Assembly: GCA_022606425.2 (NCBI GenBank)
Contig: JAHDVF020000864.1
Location: 744,001 to 808,000 of the forward strand
DNA from: Lepidostoma basale
Lineage: Eukaryota; Arthropoda; Insecta; Trichoptera; Lepidostomatidae
Reading direction: 5' to 3'
Length of the DNA stretch: 64,000 nt
Made by a program: the position numbers and the translations under genes. Numbering within the stretch: the stretch's first letter is position 1; every line of letters starts with the position of its first letter. Of the stretch, positions 10,783-23,500 are shown one piece after another. The notes beneath the pieces are model-generated. The model was not told where the DNA came from. It saw nothing but the letters and a program-made list of their open reading frames with translations, and made no database searches.

Positions 10783-10855
10783 AGCCCCTTCCCGCCCCTG
10801 TACAGCGTACCCCAGGGAAGCCCCCAGCATGACTACCTCCCCACCCCCTACAGGC

Positions 10856-10948
10856 TATATAAACCACACCCTTTGCCTCCATAGCTACGTACTGTCATTA
10901 CATTGGAAAATTTGTACCAAGGTATTTTCTTTCCACTGCCATGTAAGT
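10856..10948 (+). promoter_or_regulatory. candidate TATA promoter and 5' leader exon ending in a splice donor
   Basis: TATATAAA at 10856-10863 is followed by pyrimidine-rich DNA, an initiator-like TCATT near 10896, and then a consensus donor GTAAGT at 10943-10948. Together with the X-box upstream this looks like a plus-strand promoter with a short untranslated first exon of about 50-60 bases. No matching second exon was identified. The next plus-strand gene is DHPAAS-1, whose own TATA box is 9.5 kb downstream, so an alternative distal promoter for it is possible but unproven. Confidence 0.4.
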
Positions 10949-11511
10949 AGTTTGGCTTATAATATCAATTTTGTGCAAGGAGTATTACATCAACTTTAAC
11001 TCTAAATATGGATGTCTATTTATAACGTAATGGTCATTTGATTTGAATTACTTACAATAAAAATGAATAAAATTCATTCATCCAAACTCAATAAATACAA
11101 TACGTATCGTACCATACGCAAACACAAAAAATACTATTGTTTAAAAATAATATATTTGAGGGTTTTTGTAGCATACATCAATTTAAGAGCTAATATGTCT
11201 TATCGTTAAACATCGAGTGAGCTACTCGTATCTCACGGTCTGCACAACTACTGGTGTACGGTATACTGGTGAGGAGAGCGATTAAATTATAAAAATTAAT
11301 TTGATTGGATGTACGAGTACATTAAAACATATTGTGGGTTGGTATTTATACATAGTATTCAGACTTAGCTAGAGAGAATGCAATCTCATCGATGGTATTG
11401 TCTGTAATCTCTCTGATAACGTCTGTATGTATATACGAGTATGCTAGTGTGCTTTCATACATACACACGTGAGCAAAACAATTTATAATAATTTAACAAT
11501 TTTCACAACAT

Positions 11512-11795
11512 CACGCAACCATCACGCCGTCTCCCCGAAGGTGTAGGGAGAAAGAATGGACCCCCATACTATTCTTTCCTGAGATACTTCAGTCGATTCC
11601 TCCACATTCATACATCGTGCCATGCTACGTTTTCCTCGGTCTTCCTCTATTTTTGTATCGTATACATCGGTTATAGATACTTTCTACACTTTTATTTTTT
11701 TATTCATTCTTTCCATGTGTCCGAACCATCTTAACGACCCTTTCATTATTTTGTTTATAACACTTTTATTCGCACTGCATTCACTTATTGTATTT
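11512..11795 (-). mobile_element. LINE 3' end, GTTA-tail family, frame partly readable
   Basis: The minus strand reads KGSLRWFGHMERMNKKIKV around 11690-11750, the best preserved instance here of the LINE C-terminal 'RWFGHxERM' block. It then runs to the 3' end that pairs with ACCATCACGCCGTCTCCCCG at 11514. It is a truncated relic. Confidence 0.65.
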
Positions 11796-12479
11796 GTATT
11801 ATTTGTCAAAAAAATAATTATGTAAATTCTTTTATATTCGTAGCGTTTAATAATATCTTACACGTAAGGCGGTGATGATTAAACTTTTTTTTTCACTAAT
11901 TTTCATTTGATACCTGTATTCAAACTCTCTAAATAATGATGTTTATGTTTTTCGCTTTGCTTTTAATTATAAAAACCCACAATAACCCAAATAAGACATT
12001 TTAATTATAAAATTTGCATTCCTATCAAGCATTGCATTTTTAATGTAGCATTATTAAAGATCACTTTTATACATATTGTGAAGTATCACGCGTGAAATAT
12101 AAAGCCGATATTTATCATGGATGGTTAACTTCATCATGTCGCACTTCCGTAACAGGGTGCGCGCACAGCTCTCAATTTTACAATCTATTAAACCCGCCAA
12201 AAGAAGTATAACTTCAAAAAAACTTTTATATGTCAAATGTATAATACTATATTTTGTTTTTACAACAATTCATTCATTCGTTCACGAACCAACCCGCTAA
12301 CTAAATAATATATTAATAAACTTTCTAATTAATAGTAAAAAAAAAGTTCAAGTTGACAACCAACGAATTGTTCACTTGAACACATTTCTTGACTGTGTGG
12401 TGTAAAAACTAAATATAAAAGTGTTTTTAAATTATCGTGATCGATCGTATAACAACTAGTGCGATACGTAGTTATAAAT

Positions 12480-12695
12480 GATAATATTGAGAAAATAAGT
12501 GCGAATGAGATGGAAAGATCCGTGAAAGCAATGAAATTGGAAAAGCTGTTGGGTTTGATTGTATTGCCATAGATTTTATTAAAATGAAATGAATGTTGTG
12601 AGGAAGCGAAATAAATATGTCAGGAAAGAAAAGTGTGGCAGTCCAATCTTTCTGCCTACCCCTTCGGGAGACGGCGTAATGGTTAGTTAGTTAGT
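12480..12695 (+). mobile_element. LINE 3' end, GTTA-tail family
   Basis: Starts with a worn GTGCGAATGAGATGGAAAG segment and ends CTTCGGGAGACGGCGTAATG plus GTTAGTTAG. This is the same 3' end as at 2143 and 11512, but on the opposite strand. No frame survives. Confidence 0.55.
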
Positions 12696-13095
12696 TTTTT
12701 TTAATTTCTTCTATGTTAATATTTTAACATTGTATGAGCATTTGAACTAGCAAGTTTCGGAGAATTTATTTTATAACCGCCTTTTTTTCGGTGTCACAAT
12801 AAGACAAACAATAAAAATTAATAACGAGAAAGCTCTTCGCTTTATTTATGATTATAAGACCTCTGCCCTGACGAAAACGGTTTATTAAGTACCTACGAGT
12901 ACGTCAGCCTTTTAAATGGAGATCCATGCTCTAACATGGCTCCGTAATCCACGGAGGAAGGATATCACAAGAGAGAGCATTTACTTCATAATTAATATTT
13001 CTTATGCATTCTTTGCGAGATGATTATTGCGTTTTTTTGTATTGGATTGTAAGCATGCCTGTATTATTTAATGTAACCAAATTTATAATTTATAA

Positions 13096-13265
13096 CTAAC
13101 TAACTAACCATCACGTCGTCTCCCCGAAAGGGTAGGCAGAATGAATGGACTGCCACACTTTAACCGATGTGGAACTCCATCCTTCTCTTTTCGCCCCCGC
13201 TAGAGCCGCGGTGTGATGGGTTGCGAACCTCATCGCCACCAATAGGCATCTCCCGCGCACACTTC
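13096..13265 (-). mobile_element. LINE/SINE 3' end, GTTA-tail subfamily B
   Basis: The plus strand shows CTAACTAACTAACCATCACG and then CACTTTAACCGATGTGG with CATCCTTCTCTTTTCGCCCC. The terminal 60 bases match the GTTA-tail LINE, but the inner part is a different subfamily shared with 40320-40440 and 51890-52015. GC-rich sequence follows to about 13265. Confidence 0.55.
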
Positions 13266-13559
13266 GATTGTCCAACGTCTACAAAATAAATCAAATTGTA
13301 TAAAATACAATGATATAAAAAGTAAAGAAAAATACCAAATAAAAATAATTTATACTTTTTACTTTTTTATTAAAGGTATCAAAAGGTGTTGTATATAAAA
13401 ATAAAATAAATTAATAAAAACTTCTCATGGAAAGTGATCTTGACTATGTGTACAGTAGCAGAAAAATACTCAAATATAATATAACGGATGCGCGCTATGA
13501 TCATTCAAATGGCTTAAGATTTTTATGTAAATGCTCTTACTGATATAATTTAATCTTCT

Positions 13560-13760
13560 TGGTGTAGTGACTGTGTAGCAGTCACTAGGCACTAGGCGCA
13601 GGCACCCCTAGTAACGGCGTGAAGATAAATGGTGCCCTTGCGAATTTGTAATTTAATCACCAGCGGGAGGAGACGGGCGTGAGAACTGAGAACTAACCCC
13701 TATAGTAATGGCGGCGTTAAGTGTCCCAGGAATAGCCAAGGCGCACGATTCCATGTGCGG
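13560..13760. other. GC-richer stretch of unknown nature
   Basis: The stretch includes GTAGTGACTGTGTAGCAGTC (a small inverted repeat) and CAGCGGGAGGAGACGGGCGT. It is clearly richer in G+C than its flanks, but I see no long frame, splice-bounded exon or known repeat head. It may be a SINE body or regulatory DNA. Confidence 0.3.
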
Positions 13761-13860
13761 AAAAACAAACTTGTAGCTTTAAACAACAGAAAGTTGCATT
13801 GTTACAGAAATTATTTTCTTTTTCATTTTAAAAGATAACTTAGGACATAAGTCCTTAGAT

Positions 13861-14090
13861 ACGAATGAAAACGACAGTTTTCTAGAAGTTTTATTATATT
13901 TTATGGGAATTAAATATGTCGCCCTTCTAAGGCATTATCAAATGTGTTCAGACGTTTAATAATGCCTTAAAAGGGCGAAACATGTCATTCCTATAAAATA
14001 TAATATTTTTTTTAGAAAACAGTCGTTTTCATTTGTGTTAATTATTTAATATAGAGTTTTACATCATTGTTCAAGAAACAATAAATATAT
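13861..14090 (+). repeat. foldback element, family F (copy 2)
   Basis: Arms AATGAAAACGACAGTTTTCT and AGAAAACAGTCGTTTTCATT enclose further pairing (GCCCTTCTAAGGCATTAT with ATAATGCCTTAAAAGGGC). The non-palindromic tail ACATCATTGTTCAAGAAACA follows, as in copies 1 and 6. This is the cleanest full-length copy in the window. Confidence 0.75.
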
Positions 14091-14299
14091 CCTTAGAGCT
14101 ACCAATCGGCAAAAGTATTATAGCATTATTCAACAAAAGTTAATCCAATATGTTAGAAAGTGACATTCCATTTGATGTAAAATATGAACTTAAATAATAA
14201 TGACTTAAATACCTGTATTATAAACCTGATGTTTTAAGACAATTTTTTTTTATATAATGGTGATAATTTTAAGATAATCAAATGATTTTACTGAAATCT

Positions 14300-14425
14300 C
14301 TTGATGGAAGTTCATTTTAAATAATAATTAAATAAAACGATGTTTTTTAACTACTTCCACTTTTGTCTTTATTTAGACAGCGACCGGTTTCGCCAGGCTC
14401 GCTGGCATCGACAGACTGGTGGACA
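14300..14425. repeat. repeat with CCGGTTTCG arm (family H)
   Basis: AATAATAATTAAATAAAACG followed by GCGACCGGTTTCGCCAGGCT matches a decayed relative at 6960-7050, and shares its CCGGTTTCG core with 58130-58320. Probably a non-autonomous transposon remnant. Confidence 0.45.
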
Positions 14426-14449
14426 GTGAAAATTTTACTTATTTCTTCT

Positions 14450-14655
14450 TCTTCCTCACTTGTCAGGCTAGGTTCCCCCAACTTCGACTATTGATTGAGA
14501 GTATACATCCCGGTCTTGTGCAGTTCTCAATACCGCCTCGACTGCTCTAATACCCGTCCAATCACGTACGTTCCGGAGCCAGAAGTTCTGTCTTCTCCCC
14601 ACACCTCGACGACCCTCTATTTTTCTCTCTATGATTAGGTGCATCTCCATATGAC
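14450..14655 (-). mobile_element. LINE ORF2 C-terminal fragment
   Basis: The minus strand gives MEMHLIIERKIEGRRGVGRR, then WLRNVRDWTGIRAVE and AQDRDVYSQSIVEVGGT before the stop. It is the same domain as the copy at 62690 (LIMKWKIEGRRGVGRPQ...EWTGIRGIGELFRLAQDRETY), a widespread insect LINE C-terminal signature. Confidence 0.7.
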
Positions 14656-14695
14656 ATGTTTAATAAGGTAAAAAAATATATGGTTATTTTAGAGA

Positions 14696-14935
14696 TTAAC
14701 GAACTAAACAACCATCACGTCTTTTTTCTAGGCACAGCATTATGAGTAGCATAGATTGCCCCGTACCACAAGTGCAGATTGTCATACCGCCCTGAAAGAC
14801 ATCCCATATCGCCATGTTGTCCCTAGATCTATCAACGCGGGTGCGCATTGAGTTTAGAGTCCTCCAAGTTTTCCACGACAAATCGTGTCGTGGCAGTAGG
14901 GTCTTGTTGGGTATCATCCGACTTCAGGAGACGGT
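14696..14935 (-). mobile_element. LINE C-terminal CxC-type fragment
   Basis: The frame reads WRTLNSMRTRVDRSRDNMAI and CTCGTGQSMLLIM, matching the 'LNRxRTGxGRCxxxxxKWG...CxCGxxxQTMxHI' end of another LINE type. Key cysteines are partly lost. It sits next to, but is distinct from, the fragment at 14450. Confidence 0.5.
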
Positions 14936-15019
14936 AGCAGTGGTGGAGTGTAATTTAAAAAAATATCCTTGATTTATGTCTTGAGATCGGTCATTAGTGG
15001 TTAAATAGTGGATGAGTCT

Positions 15020-15660
15020 TCTTCTCCGGTTTTAATCCTGGGATTGGTTTGCAGCAATTTCCTATATTCTTCTCTTCCATTCTTCCCTGTCTTGCGCGGC
15101 TCTTTTGAAATCTGCATATGATGAGCAGCGCACGTCCACCAACAGGTCTTCCAGGTACTCTCGGCGTCGGTGTCCCCAAGAGTTTGTCCCCTCGTTCATA
15201 CCCTTCATTATGGCATGCAAGAGGCCTTCTTGTCGTATTACATGGCCGATCCATCTTGCACGCCTTTCGGATAAGGTCCTGACCAAATGCCTTCCTCCTT
15301 CGATTCTTTGGAGAACCTCCTCATTTGTGATGTGGTCTCTCCAGGAAATTCCTAATAGTCTTCTATAGGACCACATCTCAAAAGCTTCAAGTCTCCGTTT
15401 ATCTCTTTCGGATAGGCACCATGTCTCGCAGCCGTAGATCAAGATACTCCATACATAGGTCTTGATACTCCATTTGATTCTATTATTTTCGACCTTTTAT
15501 TAAATGCAAGCCTAGCCTGATGTATACGGCTGTCGACCTCGCTCTTAAACCGACCGTCCCATGTTATTTTGCTCCCGGGGTAGACAAACTCCTTGGTGTT
15601 CTTTAGTGGAACTCCTGACATCACTACTCTCATCTGATGAGTATGAATGCCTATAAGAGT
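15020..15660 (-). mobile_element. LINE reverse transcriptase C-terminal half, frameshifted
   Basis: Two overlapping minus-strand frames together give the familiar order: VVMSGVPLKNTKEFVYPGSK, DSRIHQARLAFNKRS, MIYGCETWCLSERDKRRLEA, FEMWSYRRLLGISWRDHITN, EEVLQRIEGGRHLVRTL and ARWIGHVIRQEGLLHAIMKG. This is the region after the reverse transcriptase catalytic core in RTE/L2-like insect LINEs. A frame change near 15440-15480 breaks it. The catalytic YADD part is absent. Confidence 0.8.
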
Positions 15661-15949
15661 TGTGCCATAAAATATCCACAAACAATAAATAAAAATATTT
15701 TTTTGGTCTAATAATAAAATGAATTCCTTATCAATTTTATGATACAGTGATATTATAATTTGTGTTATATTTGTAATCTTGAAATATGGCATACAAATAT
15801 TTAATCACAATGTAACTAACCGAATACTCAATAGTTCCATTATAATGTCAATTGTTATTCGCGTATGTATAGTATGTACATATATAAACCACTTTGGTCC
15901 TATTATATAATATAACCCTGTATCCCGGGTACATTTTTTACACACGCGC

Positions 15950-18060
15950 CTGTGATCAAATCAAGAGATATTCATGTCAATAACCTAGTTCACTTTTTGT
16001 ATCCTCCGGGGTGTAGTATTACAAAGAGAAACCTGTTGGTATGTAAATTAGTTTATATCTATCGTTATGCGTATCTTTTAGTTTTAATACGAAATATTAA
16101 AGGAAATTTATCAGAAGAGTTTTCAAATTAATTCCGTTATACATAGTAAAAAAAATTTGTCAATTTTAAATATGAAAAAAACCTACAATTTTTATCTTAT
16201 TAGAAAAATCTTTGGATTGTTAGAAATCAGGAAATTCTGACTAATAAGATTTTACTTATCGTGATAAAATTTGTTTTGGACTTTTTAAATTACACTGATG
16301 AAGGACTTCGTGTCCCGAAACATGTCTGTAATTTTCTTTTCTATTATTTTTATGTAAAAAAGAGGTGTTGGCACACAAAAAGAAAAATATACATGCTTTT
16401 TATAATTTCATTTATCATCGACTAAAATTTTTATTTCAAATAAATGTATCTTTCTTAAAAAAATCTGAATGTTTAACTGAAATCAGAAGAATCGTCAAAG
16501 CCTTGTTAGCCTATTTACATATTCCGATTTTCATAGATATCTTAATCATTCGTATCAGTGTGTTAGTAACTAGGCTGGCATGCGATCGTTAGATCCATTA
16601 CGTCAAGAACAACTCGTCTCATTAATACGGCAGGTACTTGTTATGTCTTCTTACAAGTATTACGAAACGCCTTGTTGGTGTGAGAGTTGAACTTCTTAAT
16701 ATTTTTCTGATCACACAGATTTCTCATGGCGCCTTGTGACGGTGAAAGGTGAAGAGAAATTATTACTTTCTATACATATGTAATGGGTATATACTACGCA
16801 CGAATTCTCTGTTAACTTTTTAATCCAATTTTATAATCATCTGATCTGAGTTATTTAAAGAAGGGCTTATTATCGTTTTCATAAAATGTGTTGAATTGTT
16901 TTGCGTTTATAACGTGAATAGATTTGGTTTAATATGTGAAAAAAATACGATGTCTTTGAACAGCATTTTAATTTTTGATATATGCATACACATATGGTAT
17001 ATGTAGCAACCAATATTTGACCATTTTCATGGTGGATTAATGATACGCAAGATAAGCAAAAGCATAAAAGTATGTCAAGATAATTGAAAAAAATTAAAAC
17101 TTAAATAAAATCGAAGTCTTTCAACGTACGAAGCGGATATTATGTAACTCAATTAAGTTTGACAAGAACGCCATCCCTTAATGAACAAGGGGTGAGAATA
17201 CAGGGGTGTTATCAGTACCCCCAAGAGCCCCACAATTCCAGAACTCAAGCGGTTATGACTGCCGGAAACGTGTGGAATATCAATGAAATTAGTAGGCAAA
17301 TCGCTTTCATGAACATTCATATTTAATCAATTTTATTAACGCGCAAGATTTTACACTTTATATCTGAATAAATACCCGAAAAACTAATTGTACCCGTAGA
17401 TAATCTGTTCGTTGTTGAGTACTGTCATTACAATATAACAACATTGAAACCCATTTTCAAATGTCTTTGAACAAAAATCACTTTTAAAAGGCACTGCATA
17501 TAATGGAACAAGGTATATACAGGTATGTGTAATATGCAATAACATGCAGTAATTATGGTAATAATATAATACTTAAGGAAAATGCATTTCATTTATTCTT
17601 TTGAGGTAGGTATCTTTGAAATCATAAAAAATAGCAAAGTTTATGTAACGCTATTTACGTAACGATACGAATATACAGATTTTTTATTAGTTGACGTGAA
17701 ATATATCATTCATTATTTTTATAAATTAAATGGCGGTTAGAATAAATAAAACAAGCAAACGGCCGGACATCACAAAAAACAAATTATTTATTTATTTTCA
17801 CACTAACATCCAAACGTATGTAAATTTAAAATAACTGAAATTAATACAATATACGACTATATTTCAAAAGGAATACTATAAATCAGATTTCAATAAAAGT
17901 AGATTGAGCATTTTGTTATCGATAAAAATAATAGCACTTAAGACAGCTGACTAATTGTATACTTACATTATTAAGTTAAGACAAAAATAAATTCACATAT
18001 TTCAGAAATCTAATAATGGTATCTATTTTAAAACCTGACAAACCGGGTTCATCGAATCAT
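15950..18060. other. intergenic, no gene or clear element seen
   Basis: AT-rich DNA without convincing coding frames. A short ACTTCGTGTCCCGAAACATG sequence near 16305 resembles the ends of the foldback repeats but cannot be delimited. Confidence 0.45.
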
Positions 18061-18450
18061 CCGTTTTTTTATCATTATTATTGTGTTCCTAAACAGGTAC
18101 CTATATATTATTAGTAAGACATATAAAATCACAACATACAGGTGTACTGCCCTGAAAGCGATCACTGTCGGATACAGAAATGATTGTATCACGATCTTTG
18201 GTACCAGCCCACAAAAAAATAAATATATTTATTTTCATTACCACAATACTTGTATACTCGTATATATTATACTATATATGTATTGTAGTAATCAATTTGA
18301 CAAGATTTTTCAATTCTGTAAATTCTAAATTATTTTAATAGCGTTTTATACAGCGGACGGATTGGGATTTGGACAATAATCATTTTAAAAATTAATATAT
18401 AATAAAATAATAAAACTACTGAAATAGGATTTATGTTTTGTAATTAGTAC

Positions 18451-18650
18451 CAATGAAAACGTCCGTTTTCTAGAAGTTTAATTATGTTTTATGAGAATAG
18501 CTTGTTTCGTCTGTCTTAGGCATTATCAAATGTCTTATGCCTTAACATTTGATTATGCATATTTTTTTACATTTGATAATGTCTTAGATATGCGAATCGG
18601 GTAATTCATATAAATTATAATAAAACTTCTAGAAAACAGACGTTTTCATT
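18451..18650. repeat. foldback element, family F (copy 3)
   Basis: Outer arms AATGAAAACGTCCGTTTTCT and AGAAAACAGACGTTTTCATT are nearly perfect complements. Inner arms repeat ACATTTGATAATGTCTTAG and GGCATTATCAAATGTCTTA. The AACATCATTGTTCAAG tail is reduced to a short ATCATTGTT remnant. Confidence 0.7.
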
Positions 18651-18659
18651 CGTATTCAT

Positions 18660-20290
18660 CATTGTTAAATAAAAAAATATATGTTTTATTTTGAAAAGAT
18701 GAAATATTGTAACTTTTATAAATATCTCACTGAATAACAACAAATCATTATGTAAAGGCTGAGGCAGTGGACCACCACACACATATTTCTCAATACACTT
18801 AACCATCCTAACAACGAAAAAAAACAAGAATAAAAATGTGAACATGATCTTGCCATGTTTCTCGATTTCCCTCAATTTCGTGCCCCTCTTCACACATCAA
18901 GTATTCTTTCTCTAGATTTATTTCTTAAGTCAACATTATCTTATTTTCAAGCTATCGTAATGCTTTCATTAATTTTTATTCAGAACACATTCATCCGAAC
19001 TGCATTGTGCTATTTTCGCATTGATGTATGATATTCATGGAAATATTTAAGCCTCGTTAATGCGATATATCCTATGTGCGAATTTTCTATACATTCATTT
19101 TAAAAAAATCAAATAAACATGTCAATCAGGTGGCACTTTTCTTCAAACGTGAAAATCTCAAAATCGGTGCATTTATATCACGCGCAAATAGGAAAATTAT
19201 AATTAGTTATTAACTTTAGTTTTCCTGAACAAGTGCGATGTGCAATGCTCGATGTCGACTAACACGGAAATCTGATTGTTTACATTGTACCTGAATTCTC
19301 CATAACAATCGAATTAATCATAATATGAGATCATAACAAAGTTGTTGACTAATATAGATTCGTATGTTATTAATGGTTGAAAATATAATGCTCACAATAC
19401 GAAAAATAAACCCACTATTATTTTAATTTTTAAATATACATAATTCTGGTTAAAATTTGATTCGTCGTCATTTGACAAATATCTCACGAAGAAAAAATAA
19501 AACCATTGGTAAAACCGCATATAATGCCAGGCAGCAAGCCAGGTATAAACAAAATACTTCTAAGAATGTTCTGAAAAAACCCTAATACAAAACGCATAAA
19601 AAACATAGAAAACACAACCACCAACCTAACGAATTACATAACACCCCATTCCAAATAACTTTGCTTTTGCATTTGTGTTGTGAATTTGTTTACAATCAAA
19701 ACTAAAATTAACATAGACCCGTGGAGAATATTAGTATATATCTGATATAGTATATCAATACGATCCACTTGCACCAATGGAAACGGAAAGTTATGTGAAG
19801 TACAAACTTAAAGTACCTACAGATTCGCATAAAAAATTCGAAGTACCGACAATCATATTGGCATCCATTTATGTTCCTGTTATGCAAATTTTCAAATGGA
19901 TACAGCATTATGTTTTATTTACGATAATACAGATTAATTTAATTTTCTGTTACTAAGCGTTAACCACAACAAAGGACGCGACAAATACACTTTTTATTCG
20001 TGGATACGTTTTTGCTAGGGTCGATGTTTAACAATATCTTTGGTAATAGTTTTATAACAAAGTGTACAAGAAATTATTTTAATAAATGTGAGTCTGAAGG
20101 GATCTTATAAATAAAGTTATGGAAACATATTATTGTCTATTCGACATAATAATAAATACACTATTTTTAAACAGCTTTGGCGACATTAATCCTAACAGAC
20201 CTTGACAATGATGGCGGTTACTGGGGCAAAAAGCGATTGGATATTAATTCCTTTCAGAAAAACATAAACACACATTTTTTTCCGTCCCAG
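18660..20290. other. upstream intergenic region of DHPAAS-1
   Basis: No coding frame or recognised repeat. The minus-strand frames at 18615-18893 and 19708-19908 have A/T-rich low-complexity translations and no family resemblance. Enhancers of DHPAAS-1 may lie here, but none can be named from sequence. Confidence 0.4.
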
Positions 20291-20351
20291 AAAGCCAACA
20301 TTGGTCACAGATGAACAGCCATCAGTTCAATCCGACTGATCTTAGCGTCAA

Positions 20352-20386
20352 TATAAAAGCCTCCCCGTATTGCGGAGTACCATTCT
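20352..20386 (+). promoter_or_regulatory. core promoter of DHPAAS-1 (TATA box and initiator)
   Basis: TATAAAA begins at 20352. An initiator-like CATTC has its A at 20382, 30 bases downstream, which is the standard TATA-to-start distance. From there to the ATG at 20527 is a 145-base leader with no upstream ATG. DHPAAS-2 has the same arrangement, which supports both calls. A TCAGT at 20398 is a weaker alternative start. Confidence 0.55.
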
Positions 20387-20526
20387 CCGTAAGATCTTCA
20401 GTCGTAGACATTGTTAGAGCCCCGCCAGTCTTCAGTCTATCTCGTGTTGTAGGTCGGCCATTCTCGCCAAGTGTACCGGCAGTGTCAAGTCTATCAACAG
20501 TTTCTGGGGGTTCCCTTTTCTTCGCA

Positions 20527-23500
20527 ATGGATAGTGCTCAGTTTCGTGAATTTGGGAAGGCGGCTGTGGATTACATCGCGGATTACTTGGATGGTATACG
20601 TGAGAGGTACTAATATAAATATTTATTTTTTTCACATCGTACTAATAACACAATCAATTGTAAAAAATAAATTAATATATCGCACTATTGTACTGTATCT
20701 AGATACTGGTAACATGGTCCATAAATCTTTACTCAATTATTTATTTGTGATTGAATTAAATATTGAAAAAAATACGTCTTATGATATTATAAAAGCTTGT
20801 TGACATTACATATTACACCTTTTATCATATAATGCTTTTTAAAGTGCCACTATATTTTAATATCATAAAACATTTAAAAACATGCATTTTAAACAATGTA
20901 AAAATTTATATAAACAACTAAACTAATATATTTTACATATTTCGTATCTACAAAACACCTGAAACAAAAATCTTAATGCTTCGTACTGGAAATAAAACCG
21001 CAGTAATAATACAATTTTGATTAAAAATAATAAAAAGAGATGTCATTATACTCATACACCAAAAAATTCGTGCTATAAAAGTAAAATAAAAATATTTTAA
21101 ATGCAGAAAACTTTGCTCATTTATAATCTCACTTAAAATAGTTTGTTTATTTTATAGTTTTCACCACTTCTCAGAAAAATAAAAATAAATATTTTTTATT
21201 GAACCGTTAGCCATATTCATTTTGCAAAATACATAGTTATTGCTAAATTTTATACGTATTATATTATTGTCTAAAATGTGGTGCAAAGAGTATTAAAAAG
21301 AAAGAAAAAAGTTCAAAGATTTTTTAGTTAAGCCTCAACTTGCTTCAATTTCATGTAGAGTTCAATTTTAACTTTGAGTAATATAATTACGATTTAAAAT
21401 TTCTATAAAGATCTCAGGAAAATTAATCTAGTTTTTTGAATTTTCAAGGTAGAAGTTCATTGTAAATAATGTAAAAAAATAATAATAAATCTTTTTAAAA
21501 TGTATATTTAGTTAAAATCCACTGATGTTTGTGTCTCGCTGCCATCTTCTGGTGATAAACATCCCGGAAGATAGCAACAAGCTGCCGAAATCGGTCGAAG
21601 ACGCAATTTAAGAATATTAATAAATAGAAAACCTAAGGATTCATAGTTAGATATCTTAACGTAAAAGAACGGATTTTTTTTATGATTGTATTAATCTGAA
21701 AGCAGTAATAATAATTACTTGTTAATAATAGCACGCTTCAATTCTGCCAAGTAAATGAAGCACAGTTAGTATTTTTTGCGCTATTTTACAAGCAATCCTT
21801 GCATAATTAAATACAGATTTCTCAATAACAATATTATCATAATAACGTGATAAAAAAAAACATTTCCTACTTTATAAGAAAGATAAAAAAAAACGATGAT
21901 TTTCTTCTTCCTAGATCCGTTCTTCCAACGGTGCAGCCAGGATACATGAAGGAGCTCTTGCCGAATGAGGTTCCCGAGGAACCGGAATCCTGGCAGGAGT
22001 TTATGAAGGACATGGATAGAGTTATCATGCCAGGGGTGAGTTGAATGTGTTAATATGTTAATTTAGGAAGATTGGGAAAAAAACATGGGACTTTAGGAAT
22101 ATCATAAATACCTATACAGCTACAATGAAAATTCACACATTCGGTTTTTTCGTTTTATCCTTTTAAATTATTTTTGGAAGCAAATATAAATTATTTTGAT
22201 AAAACCAAAGATCACAAATATGGCCGACCAATTTCGATATTCAATATATAGTTCAAATATTCATCAGGGTAATCGCAGAAATATTTTTTTACAATTGTAA
22301 TCATATGTACGAGTATTTAAATATAATGGATTTCAAATCGAAATCAGTCGATAATAAAATAGTGATTGGTGATTACAATGAAATGAATACTACATCAACT
22401 TACTAATAATAATACAATATAATATATTTTCACAAATCTTATGTTAATATGATCATTTATACATTTGTTGATCCATTTTTATGCTACAGTTTTGAAAATC
22501 ATTTATTGACATTAATATCAACCGTGCTGTTTGGGGATATAAATTATACAAGAAACGATTTAACACTTTTTCAAAAACTTCTTCGTCACAGTGGAAGGTT
22601 TAATTATTATGTAAAATACAATGGTTTTTCCTAAATTACTTAAATTAAAACAATTTTTTATTCATTCAAATTTTATAACGTTATATAAAATGTGCGACTA
22701 ATAAGTGTTTTTTTTTCTTGTTCTTTAACACGTGATAAAAATACTTCTCATTGGTTAATATGTTTAATTGTTTAGTCAGAAGATGAACATAAATGTAACT
22801 CAGATATTAAGGCAAGCGGTTGAGTTGTAGGTCCGAAAAAACATCATAAAACCGTATGAAGTTTAAATTTAAAATATATATAAAATATTCCATGAGTGTA
22901 ACACGTTCATTTTTTTAAGTGTTATCTACCATTTGTTCTTTTTGCTTTACTACTAACGGCCGTTACACTCATATAATGCCTTCATGGATGTATGAAAACT
23001 TATCTAATTCAGCAATATATTTCACCTAATAGCCAACACATTGTTCGGGGTTAAACTTTTTTGGGCTTTATTTATTTATTTTCGGTACACAAACAAAGCA
23101 TCGAACGTACAGTAGTGATACCACTATTTTATACTTGTTAATATAATATTTTTTGTAAATTATAGAAAATCTTATTTCACACCTTGATTGACGAGTCGTT
23201 TACTTTATATCTTATTAAAAATATTTTTAAAGATAACATAAAATATACTGTAACATCCTATGCTTGTGAACCACCACAACCGTTTCCATCGTCACTTGGA
23301 ATTATTTTTAAATGTACTTTAAGAATTTCTAAGCTTTTAACTTTTTTTAAAAGAAATATATTATTAATATTTTTAAATAAATAAAATATGTAGTCCATTG
23401 TTTTGGCCGAAACACTATGATACTTCAACATTATTAACTGTTAAAATATATTTATGGTATCACGATTTTTTTTTCGCGATATCTGTTTCGTCAACCGATG

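Noticed and set aside
20311..20526. In-frame upstream ATG that would add 72 residues to DHPAAS-1
   Set aside because: It lies before the TATA box and predicted start site, and the added sequence has no family resemblance. The ATG at 20527 gives the standard N-terminus and the correct residue numbering at 79, 80, 192 and 303.
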